Of a stretch of 64,000 bases of DNA, positions 10,024 through 22,243 are shown piece by piece. This DNA is from Gordius sp. MW1. Its lineage: Eukaryota > Nematomorpha > Gordioida > Gordea > Gordiidae. The notes beneath the pieces were generated by a model. It was not told the origin of the DNA. It did no database searches and saw only the letters and a program-made list of their open reading frames with translations. The stretch spans positions 33,542,001-33,606,000 of the forward strand of contig OZ038526.1 of assembly GCA_964036665.1 (NCBI GenBank), read 5' to 3'. Position numbers and translations under genes: made by a program. Positions within the stretch are counted from its first letter, which is position 1; each line of letters begins with the position of its first letter.

Positions 10024-13000
10024 CAGACGTGATTGTATATTCGACTTTAGTGGACATTGATTAGAGGGGGAAGGCACATGTTATTCGTTCGATTTTGGTG
10101 ATGATTTTTGTAACGGGGAAAAGGGGCACACATCATTTGTTTCATCGTTTGACGTGATTGTATATTCGACTTTGGTGGACATTGATTAGAGGGGGAAGGC
10201 ACACGTTATTCGTTCGATTTTGGCGGTGATTTTTGTAACGGGGAGGGGCGCACAACATTTGTTTCACCGTTTGACGTGATTGTATATTCGACTTTGGTGG
10301 ACCTTGATTAGAGGGGGAAGGCACACGTTATTCGTTCGATTTTGGTGGTGATTTTTCGTAAAGATGGGGGGGATGTACGGTCCTCGCAGCAGCTCTTGAT
10401 ATAAAATTTAGGGTTAGGATAACTATTTGTGGGGGCACACGTAATTAACTTCATCTCTTGACATAAGATTGGATTTTGGGGGACATTAATTAGAAGCGGG
10501 GGGGGGCACGGCATTTATTTCATCTAGAGATCAGTTGGTGGGGATTTTTGTAACGGGGTAAAGGGGCACACATCATTTGTTTCATCGTTTGACGTGATTG
10601 TGTATTCGACTTTGGTGGACATTGATTAGAGGGGGAAGGCACACGTTATTCGTTCGATTTTGGTGGTGATTTTTGTAACGGGGGAAATAGGCACACATCA
10701 TTTGTTTCATCGTTTGACGTAATTGTATATTCGATTTTGGTGGACATTGATTAAAGGGGGAAGGCACACGTTATTCGTTCGATTCTGGGGGTGATTTTTC
10801 GAAATGATGGGGGGGGGGATGTACGGTCCTCGCAGCAGCTTTTGAGGTAAAGTTTAGGGTTAGGATAACTATTTGTGGGGGCACACGTTTAACTTCATCT
10901 CTTGACATAAGATTGGATTTTGGGGGACATTAATTAGAAGCGGGGGGGGGCACGGCATTTATTTCATCTTGAGATCAGTTGAAGGTGATTTTTGTAACGG
11001 GGGAAAGGGGCACACATCATTTGTTTCATCGTTTGACGTGATTGTATATTCGACTTTGGTGGACATTGATTATAGGGGGAAGGCAGACGTTATTCGCTCG
11101 ATTTTGGTGGTGATTTTTGTAACGGGGGAAAGAGGCACACATCATTTGTTTCATCGTTTGACGTAATTGTATATTCTACTTTGGTGGACATTGATTAGAG
11201 GGGGAAGGCACACGTTATTCGTTCGATTTTGGTGGTGATTTTTCGTAAAGATGGGGGGGGATGTACGGTCCTCGCAGCAGCTCTTGAGGTAAAATTTAGG
11301 GTTAGGATAACTATTTGTGGGGCACACGTAATTAACTTCATCTCTTCACATAAGATTGGATTTTGGGGGACATTAATTATAAGGGGGGGGGGGGGCACGA
11401 CATTTTTTTTTTTTTTTTTTTATTTTTTTTTTAATTTTTTTTTATTTTTTTTTTATTTTTTTTTATTTTTTTTTTGTAAATAAAATAATTAGAAGCGGGG
11501 GGGGGGCACGGCATTTATTTCATCTTGAGATCAGTTGGTGGTGATTTTTGTAACGGGGGAAAGGGGCACAAATCATTTGTTTCATCGTTTGACGTGATTG
11601 TATATTCAACTTTGGTGGACATTGATTAGAGGGGGAAGGCACACGTTCTTCGTTCGATTTTGGTGGTGATTTTTGTAACGGGGGAAATAGGCACACAGCA
11701 TTTGTTTCATCGTTTGACGTAATTGTATATTCGACTTTGGTGTACATTGATTAGAGGGGGAAGGAACACGTTATTCGTTCGATTCTGGGTAAGGATTTTT
11801 CGTATGGGGGGGGGGATGTACGGTCCTCGCAGCAGCTTTTGAGGTAAAATTTAGGGTTAGGATAACTATTTGTGGGGGCACACGTAATTAACTTCATCTC
11901 TTGACATAAGATTGTATTTTGGGGGACATTAATTAGAAACGGGGGGGGGGACTGCATTTATTTCATCTTGAGATCAGTTGGTGGTGATTTTTGTAACGGG
12001 GGAAAGGGGCACACATCATTTGTTTCATCGTTTGACGTGATTGTATATTCGACTTTGATGGACATTGATTAGAGGGGGAAGGCACACGTTATTCGTTCGA
12101 TTTTGGTGGTGATTTTTGTAACGGGGGAAATAGGCACACATCATTTGTTTCATCGTTTGACGTAATTGTATATTCGACTTTGGTGGACATTGATTAGAGG
12201 GGGAAGGCACACGTTATTCGTTCGATTTTGGTGGTGATTTTTCGTAAAGATGGGGGGGGGATGTACGGTCCTCGCAGCAGCTCTTTAGGTAAAATTTAGG
12301 GTTAGGATAACTATTTGTGGGGGCACACGTGATTAACTTCATCTCTTGACATAAGATTGGATTTTGGGGGACATTAATTATATGCGGGGGGGGGGGGGCA
12401 CGGCATTTTTTTTAATTTTTTTTTTATTTTTTTTTATTTTTTTTTGTAATTTTTTTTTTTGTAAATAAAATTAATTAGAAGGGGGGGGGCACGGCATTTA
12501 TTTCATCTTGAGATCAGTTGGTGGTGATTTTTGTAACGGGGGAAAGGGGCACAAATCATTTGTTTCAAGGTTTGACGTGATTGTATATTCAACTTTGGTG
12601 ACATTGATTAGAGGGGGAAGGCACACGTTATTCGTTCGATTTTGGTGGTGATTTTTGTAACGGGGGAAATAGGCACACATCATTTGTTTCATCGTTTGAC
12701 GTAATTGTATATTCGACTTTGGTGGACATTGATTAGAAGGGGAAGGCACACGTTATTCGTTAGATTTTGGTGGTGATTTTTCGTAAAGATGGGGGGGATG
12801 TACGGTCCTCGCAGCAGCTCTTGAGGTAAAATTTAGGGTTAGGATAACTATTTTTTTGGGCACACGTAATTAACTTCATCTTTTGACATAAGATTGGATT
12901 TTGGGGGACATTAATTAGAAGCGGGGGGGGGGGGCACGGCATTAATTTCATCTTGAGATCAGTTGGTTATGATTTTGTAACGGGGGAAAGGGGCACAAAT

Positions 13001-13824
13001 CATTTGTTTCATCGTTTGACGTGATTGTATATTCGACTTTGGTGGACATTGATTAGAGGGGGAAGGCACGCGTTATTCGTTCGATTTTGGTGGTGATTTT
13101 TGTAACGGGGGAAATAGGCACACATCATTTGTTCATCGTTTGACGTAATTGTATATTCGACTTTGGTGGACATTGATTAGAGGGGGATGGCAGACGTTAT
13201 TCGTTTGATTTTGGTGGTGATTTTTCGTAAAGATGGGGGGGGGGGATGTACGGTCCTCGCAGCAGCTCTTGAGGTAAAATTTAGGGTTAGGATAACTATT
13301 TGTGGGGGCACACGTAATTAACTTCATCTCTTGACATAAGATTGGATTTTGGGGGACATTAATTAGAAGCGGGGGGGGGGGCACGGCATTTATTTCATCT
13401 TGAGATCAGTTGAGGGGATTTTGCTAACGGGGGAAAGGGGCACACATCATTTGTTTCATCGTTTGACGTGATTGTATATTCGACTTTGGTGGACATTGAT
13501 TAGAGGGGGAAGGCACACGTTATTCGTTCGATTTTGGTGGTGATTTTTGTAACGGGGGAAAGAGGCACACATCATTTGTTTCATCGTTTAACGTAATTGT
13601 ATATTCGACTTTGGTGGACATTGATTAGAGGGGGAAGGCACACGTTATTCGTTTGATTTTTGTGGTGATTTTTCGTAAAGATAGGGGGGATGTACGGTCC
13701 TCGCAGCAGCTCTTGAGATAAAATTTAGGGTTAGGATAACTATTTGTGGGGGCACACGTAATTAACTTCATCTCTTGACATAAGATTGGATTTTGGGGGA
13801 CATTAATTAGAAGCGGGGGAAGTG
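10024..13824. repeat. G-rich higher-order tandem array, ~444-bp period
   Basis: The phrase gatgtacggtcctcgcagca marks eight units at about 10372, 10818, 11260, 11815, 12260, 12797, 13245 and 13689. Spacings are 446, 442, 555, 445, 537, 448 and 444 bp. Each unit holds one or two ~125-bp subunits (cgttcgattttggtggtgat, cacacatcatttgtttcatc, gactttggtggacattgatt) plus a distinct part containing ttagggttagg and gattggattttgggggacat. The two long spacings carry extra T-rich blocks at 11,403-11,478 and 12,404-12,470. Runs of 7-14 G occur in every unit. Short reading frames here are repeat artefacts. Confidence 0.9.
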
Positions 13825-14961
13825 CCCCAAGATCCCAAACTAAAATTTTGGGGCTTCAAACTCTAGCCCAAAATCTTAGGTCGGTGTGGTACGATACTAA
13901 TCATTATAAGGTTTATTAATATGGTAGAAAAAATTTAATCGACAAAAAAATTAATAAAGTTTTTTCGGGGATCTAAAGTTTAATTTATAAAGAAATCATT
14001 TAATAGTTTAAGAGAGGAATTGGATATGAAGAGAACAATACAAATTTTAGTATGCAAAAAACTAATAATGTGCTTTTTGGGTAGTTAAAGTTTAGTATAA
14101 GAGAGGAATGATTTATTTCCTACTTAAGAACAATGTCTCAGTAGTAACACGATGAACGCTGGGTGTTAACACCAGCTAAAATTCTCTCAAAAAATCTCAT
14201 TAATCACGCCTCTACTCAATCTCATTGGAGGGTGAGAGTGTGAAAAAACCATTAATAATTCCTTTACCCAATCAAAAGGGGTGTTTGGAACGCGCTGGCT
14301 TTAACACCCTACATCGGAACGAATCCCAAAACCCTGACGGTTTCCATTCATAAGGTATGTTTTTTATATGCAAATATTTAGACTGAACTACGGTCACTAA
14401 ATAATTTTTTTATTAAATTAATAATTATCATTTGTTTAAATTTAAAAAATAATTAAAAAAATATATTATTCTAATATCAATATATAAAACAATAACATTA
14501 AGTCAATACTTTACTATACTGTAATCCTAACTGTAAATGCGTTATTTACATTAGCGGCATCTGTAAACTATTTTAATTTATATTAATTCGCATTGCCCTT
14601 CATATATGTTAATGTTAGTTGCTGTGTGTGGTGTGTGTTGTGTTGTAGTAGTAGTAGCACAACACCATAGAAATAGAACTCTTCCACTCCCCTTATCTTT
14701 CCCTTCTCATACAACCCAGCTTATAATGAGAGCATGGGGTTACCCTTGCTCCAAAATATTCACACCCAAATAGTAAGGCTAGTCGCCTTGCTCCAACCCT
14801 GCTCTATTCCGGGCCATCCCTGATCCACCCCGTTCCAACCCCACATCACCTAAATATTATTTTGTATGGGAGGCGATGCCGATGCGCTACTATGCTATGA
14901 CGCATATGCAGAAGTTAAGAGAGGGAGGGAGGGGTAGTGGATGATAGTGCGTGGTGCTGCT

Positions 14962-16072
14962 TAGAGACCTGCAAAATCAATTTTTTTAAGGCCCGGCCCG
15001 GGCCCGGAATTAAAATCGGGAAATAGGCCCGGCCCGGGTCCTTATTTTAGCATCTTTAAAAACAAGGCCCGATCCCGGCCCGGGCCCGGCCCGAAATTTT
15101 GGTAATTGCAGAAACTTAATCAAACTTAATTTTGGTAAAATTTTTTATTAAATAATAAAACGCACATAAAAAAATTATAAATGGATAAAAAACACTATTT
15201 TGATGCAAAAAACACAGGCATCAAAAATTTCCGTGTTTTAGATTTGTTCTCCGCTCTTCATAAATGCGGCCAGCTGACGAAAAACACCTCTCACTCGAGG
15301 CCAAATCAGGTGTCGAAAAAATCTTACAAACAAGAGGGCTAAGCGCTGGAAATGACCACTGTGGTCTTTCGACCAATCCGAAAATTTTATTTTTTTTCTC
15401 ATTGTTCTTTAACATTGTGTTGGTTTCAACTTCATTTTCCTCTACCTCTTTCTTCCTAGAAGATGTTCCATGCCATATCCATTCAACAAAATTTGGCTAT
15501 TGAGGATATGAGATCTTTTGTGATTTTTGCAGGATTTGTAAGTTTTGTTAAAAGTGGCTTGCATAGGTAATTGTCCTATTTTTATTTTCCTGGACTTCTT
15601 TACAGCATTTATGTTTTTGGAGATGGGTGTTCCATATTAAGCATTATCAAAACTAACATAAAAATTGCCTGATGAGCAGGAATTATAGGATAACACATTC
15701 CTGCAAATCTTACAAAAAACAAAAGTAATTTTCTTATAATCTTTTCCATACTTCACTCTTTTATCTAAGATTTTCTTTTACTTTATAAAATTCTTTCTGA
15801 ATATTTTCAGCTATTAGCAGTAGATTTTTTTGTTCCATAATTAATTGTTTGTATATTAGAATAAGCGCGAAATGAATAAATGAGTGTTTAACAGATTCAA
15901 TAACTTATAATTAATTTTTTGAATTGTTTTAAACAGAATAAAAGACTACTTAGACTCTTCTAAATTATTCCGGGCCGGGCCTATAATTTATAAATTAGGC
16001 CCGGCCCGGCCCGGAATTTTAAAGCCTAGGCCCGGGCTTTTCCGGGCCTCGGGCCGCCCGTGCAGGTCTCTA
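14962..16072 (-). mobile_element. hAT DNA transposon, deletion derivative
   Basis: Perfect 12-bp terminal inverted repeats (tagagacctgca / tgcaggtctcta) are flanked by an exact 8-bp target duplication gtgctgct (14,954-14,961 and 16,073-16,080), the hallmark of hAT insertion. Both subterminal regions are dense in cccggcccgggc. A hAT transposase C-terminus lies at 15,221-15,415. At 1,111 bp it is far shorter than an autonomous hAT, so most of the transposase is deleted. It is inserted in the inner end of the left arm of the 7.5-kb structure. Confidence 0.92.
15221..15415 (-). pseudogene. hAT transposase C-terminal dimerisation fragment
   Basis: 64 codons. FPALSPLVCKIFSTPDLASS, then ERCFSSAGRIYEERRTNL, matches the hAT family C-terminal dimerisation motif (P-x-S-S/A-x-x-x-E-R-x-F-S-x-A-G ... 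R-R-x-x-L). The upstream catalytic DDE core is missing within the element. Not functional. Confidence 0.85.
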
Positions 16073-16951
16073 GTGCTGCTACATGTTATGCATATGCTAT
16101 ATGCAGTAGTTAAGAGAGGGAGGGAGGGGATAGTGATTGTGGTGCGTGCTCTGCTGTGCACCCATTTTAATTTTGAACGATAATTGTGAATGGATAGTAA
16201 ATTTGATTAACCAATTAAAAGCTGAACATAAAACCCCTAGATGAAACAACTTAAAATTCAAGATTTTTTATGAATTTTATACCAAAATAACATCTGCAAA
16301 TTATTTTTTCGAAAAAAAAATTTTAACTATAGTTTTTAAGGCTTGGTATATATCATACGCTGGTATACTCATATTTACCCCTCTATGTAATAATTTTAAA
16401 CCTAGTTAGTAAATTTATCTGCTAACCTTCTCATAATAAATTATAATATTAAGATGAATGAAATCAACTAGGGGCGGCGATATAATGAGAATGACAAAGA
16501 AGAGATCCCGGCTGGCTAGTAGAACTCCGAGGGAATTATTGTCATTAAATAATTGGAAAACTAATCTCTAAAACCTATATGTCTTTTGCGATTTTACTTA
16601 TATTTCTATACAAATGTTAATCTGTATGAATAAACATTACATGGCGTTAGATGAATTTGCTAATTTAGATTTTACCTGGAGATTTTACCTTAAAAAAGCA
16701 ACAAAATCACTATTATCCTCAAAAAAGGCATTAAATTCTTAGGGAAATAATTATTAAGCCGTAACCCATTTGATGCACAATTATAAATAAATTTTATGTT
16801 TTGCCCCCCCTCCCAATTGAACTTAAAAGTAAAACATTTTTTTTTCTACTTTTACCCATCCATTTTTACTTATAGAGGTGTAACACCACTATAATAGTTA
16901 AAAATTAAAATCGGTGCACACTGCTTGCACAGCACGCACCATATTTATTAA

Positions 16952-18314
16952 CACTCCGTCGGTCGGGTGGGGTCATAAACGCTGTACAAAAAAAATAGTG
17001 AATATTACAATTTCATTTTTTCAGTAGCTTTACAAAATTTACCCTAGAATATCTCTGCAAAATTTGGCTAATTTTTATCCAATAATTTTTAAGATACAGC
17101 GTGTTTTAGATGCCCGGGGTCTTCCACGACAAATATATTATTAAACCCATTATCGTAAACCCATTTGTGAAAAAAATTTTTGTATACATTTCTTTTTATT
17201 GAAAATATTCAAATTTTAAACTCTAATTTTCACATGTTAATTTTTCCTCGTGGTAATTCAAAGTGCTTATTTGTGTGATTTTTATTGCATTTTTTGATTT
17301 TTTATAAGTCTAATATTAAAAAGTGCAGTTTTTTTATAGTTCTTCGTCTGAAGATGGTATATGAACATAACAGTTATAACATTTATCAAGTTCTTGATGA
17401 TTCTATGATTACATATACTGAGTTGTCATGAATCTGTGAATGAGTTAACAGGATATTAAGATAAGAAGAGTTAATTGATATGCCTAACAAAGTTAGTTAC
17501 TTTTATAGGAAATAACTTAGTTTTTATTATATGATATATTTCAAAGAAATACTAAGTGCCACAAAAATTGTCCTAATAAAAATGTTAGAACAAAATAGAA
17601 TTGTGTATTTCATTTACCTGGAGTAAAGCCATATGGATGGGCAACCAAAACTCCTCTTGATTGTTTTAAATTACTTATTACAGATGAAATAATTAAAAGT
17701 CGAGTGAAATTTAGCAAATTTATGACTATATAAATACATATAGAAAATGTATATGTAACTATTTTTATAGCCTCATAAATTTCTTATATAACATTTTTCA
17801 TTTAAATATTTTTCATTAATTTTGATCTTTTATTATAAATCTATATGAAAAATTTTATAAAATAACATTTAAATTTATAAAAGTATGAGTTGAGACCAAT
17901 GGTAACTTTTTTGCCTTAAAAAATTAAAAGCCAAAAATTGCCTAAGTTTGAACATCTCTATTTTGTTTTTGTTTTTGGATTATTTTTTACCAGATTTTCC
18001 ACATTTATAGTTTCAACCTTCTTTTATAAGATCTTATTAATTAAACCATAAAATATAATATAGTTTTTTGGGTATGAGGCAAAATAGTCATTAGGGAAAA
18101 AATTTTTGGGGTTGTTCTAAATATAGATATAAAATCTTAACCTCGATTAAATAGCCTAATTAATATATTAATGAATGTATAGTTGAAATTTTATTCTTGC
18201 AAATTTTGACAAGTTTCTATTATAAAATATGGAAGTTATAGCTATTTAAAGTTTGGGGTAATAATAACCCCAAAAACCATCCGTGTTAGCATTTTAGACC
18301 CGACCGACGGAGTG
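16952..18314. mobile_element. TTAA-flanked non-autonomous DNA transposon, copy 1
   Basis: Perfect 17-bp TIRs (CACTCCGTCGGTCGGGT, inverted at 18,298-18,314). TTAA precedes the left end. The right flank reads acaa, so the duplication is decayed on that side. The interior is AT-rich and has no transposase. It shares long internal phrases with the copy at 60,936 (tttcattttttcagtagctt, gaatatctctgcaaaatttg, gtgttttagatgcccggggt, ttgaacatctctattttg-like). TTAA specificity suggests piggyBac-type mobilisation. Confidence 0.8.
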
Positions 18315-18416
18315 ACAATAACTATCCCCTACCCCTCCCTCTCTCTTAACTTCTGCATATGCGTCATAGCATAGTAGCGCATCGGCATCGCCTCCCATAC
18401 AAAATAATCTTTGGGT

Positions 18417-20727
18417 TAGAGAACAAGTCACTTTTTTTCAACCCGAACCCGACCCGACCCGAAAATTATTAAAACAAATTACTTTCGAGCGCGAAAATTG
18501 CGGTGTGTAAAATTAAATCGACAAATAAAAGTGCTATTAATGAAACAAATTGTAACCACAGATTTTGTGTAATGAATTTACAATTTAATATTAAATCATT
18601 GTTTTAGAAACCTTTTAATTGCTATGCAATTTATGGGCTCGTTTTTTGTTGTCCGTCCGTTGTCCGTCCGTTACCCTCCACTGTTTTTTATCGATTTGTT
18701 AAAAAATTAATGCATAAGAGGTGCCCCACCCCTCATCTCTATCTCCCTCGCTGTGTTAGTATAGTAATACATAGACGTGTCACCTCCCCACATCATCTCT
18801 CTCTCGTTATCGATTTTTCGGGCGGGGTCGGGTTTTAATAATATTAATTGCTATGCAATTTATGGGCTCACTTTCCATTTTGTTTTGTCCCGCTATTCGG
18901 TGTCTTGCACCGAATGTCTTGTCTTGCACCGAATGTCTTGTCTTGCACCGAATGTCTTGTCACGTTGTTTACTTTTAATTTTTGTTAATTTAACTAGTTT
19001 TTGGGTTCGAATCCCGGCGTTTTTTTTGACTCTTATGATTGTTCTTATTACTACCATTGATAATAAGACTTTTTGGCCGTCCGTTGGGTGCTGATCAATG
19101 AAAAAAATGACCATTGGCCAAAATGTGAATCCAAGTTTTTTTTCGTTTTTTTATGATTGTTCTTGTTACTACCATTGCTATTATGACATTCTGGTCGTCC
19201 GCTGGCGCCTGACCGATGGAAAAAATGACCATTGGCCAAAATTTGAATCGAAATTTCCGTTTTTTTTGGCTAACATTGATAATTACCCTATGCCCTCTCC
19301 TAGCAGAGCCTATGCCTATCCTGATGTGGCTTCGAATCCCGGAGAGGCCAATTTTTTTTTTTTTGTTAAAATTAATATATTGTTCTTGTTAATACCATTA
19401 TTAATAAGACTTTTTAGCCGTCCGTTGGCTGCTGACCAATGGAGTGAAATGACCATTGGTCAAAATGTGAATCAACATTTTTTTCGTTTTTTTTTGACTA
19501 TTATGATTGTTCTTGTTAATACCATTGATAATATGGCTTTTTGGGAGTCCGTTGGCTGCTGACCAATGGAATAAAATGACCATTAGCCAAAATGTGAATC
19601 GAAATTTTTTTTGTTTTTTTTGACTCTTATGAATTTATATCCATTTTTACCGTGTCCTGGCTGCTGACTAATAAAAAAATGACCATTGGCCACAATGTGA
19701 ATCGAAAGTTTTTTTTTTCGTTTTTTTTGACTCTTAATATTTATATCCACTTTTACCGTATCCTGACTGCTGACCAATGAAAAAATGACCATTGGCTAAA
19801 CTGTGAAACGAAGTTTTTTTTTCGTTTTTTTGACTCTTTTTGTATAAATAATTAACTAATCATTTTGCATTTAATACCCCCTATAGGCATTCTCGCCCCT
19901 TCCCACCTTTCTCGCCCATAAATTGCATAGCAAATATGCTACTTTTATACAGAGTATAGAAGAGTTCGCTCTTCCCTTCCCCTCTTCCCTTCCCCCCTTC
20001 CCTTCCCCCCTTCCCTTCCCCCCTTCCCTTCCCTCCTTCTTTTCCCCCCTCCCCCTTCCCACTTCCCACGAGGGCCGAAGGCCCGAGTTTTTTATATAGC
20101 AAAAATATTAATGTTTTTTGTTGTTTTTTAAATTAAATTTTTACATGCAATTATTTTTTAATAGTAACTTTATGCTTTAAATATATTGTCTTAGGGTAAA
20201 TATCTAGATGTTGCACATGATTCAAAATATTTTATAAATAAACAAGTTAGCATACCATATTAATTTAATTCGCAAATGAAACATTTATAAAATTATAACT
20301 TACTTTTAAGTTGGCTTTTGAATATGTATAAAATGTAATTTAAATTAACGATGAGAATTAGCTAAAACTTTACGATTAACACTTAAAAAATTTAAAATAT
20401 AACTTTATTGAAATAATTTACCTTTTAATAGTCAAATTAAAAACAGGATTAATTTATGTAGTTTGAATTAGTGATGAGAATTAGCTAGCACTTCAGAGTT
20501 CGGAGTTTTAAAATTTAAAAAAAGAGGAAGAGAATTAAATAAATAAATGATCCAAATTAGTTGTACATTTCGATATTTAAAAACACTCTTTGCTTAGCAA
20601 TTAACATTAATTAAAAAAATAGGTCTCGCGTGTTTTTTACAATGTATAAACCTTGGACCCGACTCTATAAATTTGACCCGACCCGAAAGCGTTTACAAAT
20701 TTTATACCCGAACCCTGCAGTTCTCTA
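18417..20727. mobile_element. hAT-like element that split the right inverted arm
   Basis: Ends tagagaac / gttctcta are flanked by ctttgggt (18,409-18,416) and atttaggt (20,728-20,735), an 8-bp duplication with two changes. The intact left arm of the surrounding structure supplies the empty site (aataat-atttaggt-gatg on the complementary strand), confirming insertion and target. Subterminal acccgacccgacc motifs parallel the cccggcccgg motifs of the hAT at 14,962. No transposase is seen. Most of its interior is a reversed copy of the satellite-bearing element. Confidence 0.8.
18617..20090 (-). mobile_element. Satellite-bearing element, reversed copy
   Basis: It carries the same landmarks as 6,082-9,892 but on the other strand: the cgaaggcccgag cap at 20,076-20,087, a pyrimidine-rich minisatellite (cttcccttcccc) at 19,970-20,065, and ttgctatgcaatttatggg at 18,620-18,638, 18,849-18,867 and (as its complement) 19,914-19,932. 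About six hairpin units lie between 19,085 and 19,830. ttgtccgtccg lies beside the left end. Frames translated from the pyrimidine-rich tract are low-complexity. Confidence 0.65.
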
Positions 20728-21339
20728 ATTTAGGTGATGTGGGGTTGGAGCGGGGTGGAACGGGGTTGGGAACAGGGATGGCCCGGAGTAGAGCAGGGTT
20801 GGAGCAAGGCTACTAGCCTTACTATTTGGGTGTGAATATACTGGAGCAAGGGTATCCCATGCTCTCATTATAAGCTGGGATGTGTGAGAAGGGAAAGATA
20901 AGGGGGGTGGTGGAGTTCTATTTCTATGGTGTTGGGCTACTACACTACAACACAACACACACCACACACAGCAACTAACATTAACATATATGAAGGGCAA
21001 TGCGAATTGATATAAATTAAAATAGTTCACAGATGCCGCTAATTTAAATAACACATTTACAGTTAAGATTACAATATAGTAAAGTATTGACTTAAAATTA
21101 TTGTTTTACATATTTATATTAGAATATTATCTTTTTTTAATTATTTTTTTAAATTTAAACATATGATAATTATTAATTTAATAAAAAAATTACTTAGTGA
21201 TCGTAGTTCAGTCTAAATACTTGCATATAAAAACCATACCTTATGAATGGAAACCCCAAGGTGACCTGACCCAACCTTTAGTCAGGGTTTTGGGATTCGT
21301 TCCGACCTAAGATTTTGGTGCTTGTTTGGGATCTTGGGG

Positions 21340-22063
21340 AACCCTTAGGTGGATCCAAAATTCAGCCTAAACCTAAAAGGTTTTAGGTGGGGTTGTTTTA
21401 AAACCGATAACCTTGCGGAGACATTTGCCAATTCATCATTTCTCGAGGGCTGGCATGGCTTATGCTAAAGGAGCCAATGGTTTGGTGTGGGCATAGCTAT
21501 CTCCCACGGTTGGTGATTCGATAAATAATTTGGTGGTACATTGATAAATAAATCATTAATGATGTTATATTGCCATTTGCAAAATTCATCACGTTTAATA
21601 AGCATTCTTTTCAACAATCATTGTTGATGACATCATACTAACGATATATGCGTTTTATTATTACGCAAAATCTATTTACAGTGATTAAATTACGATTTTT
21701 ATATCTAAATAATCATAGAAACACCGATTTGATAGTTACTTTAAATGTCAATTTTAATGGGGTAAGATGAATAAGATTTCAAAAAACCTTTTTATAAATA
21801 TTGGCTGAAAAAATGAAAAGCAAAAAATTAGGACACAAATATCGATAATATGATATTTGAATACTAATTATCAACTCTTACAATTTTTAGAGCCCTATAT
21901 TCCACACTCTGCAGGTGTTAAAAATATATCAAGAATTTAGCTTCATATACAAATTTATATGAGTGGGGGTGCGTCTAGAATAGGAATAAATTAATACGCT
22001 ATTAATTAGTATATATAAAAATTTGAATGCAAACATATATTTTATGAAAGTGCAATTTAATTT
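21340..22063. other. AT-rich DNA without recognised features
   Basis: No coding frame, repeat or TIR recognised. It ends with aatttaattt at 22,054-22,063, the left target-site sequence of the family-B Gypsy. Confidence 0.5.
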
Positions 22064-22243
22064 TGTTACGCTTGGGAATCGTATTTACTACAGGTTACGA
22101 AGCGATACAATAATAGAAAGAGAGTAAAACGTGTATATCAAACGCATATATAAGTTACAACTAATTAACGGTAATTTGATTGACAACAGATCGGTATATA
22201 ACGTATCCCCGGAGGCACTTCGCACTCCAATTACTTCTCTACA
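22064..22243 (-). repeat. Gypsy B 3' LTR (180 bp)
   Basis: On the minus strand it runs TGTAGAGAAG...AGCGTAACA and is preceded by an AAAAGGGGGGAAC polypurine tract. It nearly matches 38,755-38,934. Confidence 0.9.

Larger units (their letters stand above)
13825..21339. mobile_element. 7.5-kb structure bounded by long inverted repeats
   Basis: The left arm (13,825 to ~14,945) begins ccccaagatcccaaac. It reappears inverted at the right, ending gtttgggatcttgggg at 21,324-21,339. Shared arm content includes ttccattcataaggtatg, gttgctgtgtgtggtgtgtg, and a stretch from gagagcatgggg through gggaggcgatgccgatgcgc to cgcatatgcagaagttaaga. The right arm is split by a 2.3-kb insertion, so its inner part lies at 18,325-18,416 and its outer part at 20,728-21,339. 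The left arm has an extra ~435 bp (about 13,887-14,322) absent on the right. No transposase was seen, so this is either a non-autonomous element with long TIRs or two inverted copies of one repeat. Confidence 0.7.

Noticed and set aside
9790..13384. Numerous minus-strand frames of 60-85 codons (Pro/Cys-rich) in the G-rich array
   Set aside because: They repeat with the ~444-bp array period and end at unit borders. They are satellite artefacts, not a gene family.
10024..13824. CRISPR-like regular array
   Set aside because: There are no constant short repeats with unique spacers. The whole unit repeats, the context is eukaryotic, and no cas genes are present.
19871..20102. Gly/Glu/Lys-rich minus frames
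   Set aside because: They are encoded by the cttcccttcccc minisatellite and are low complexity in every frame.
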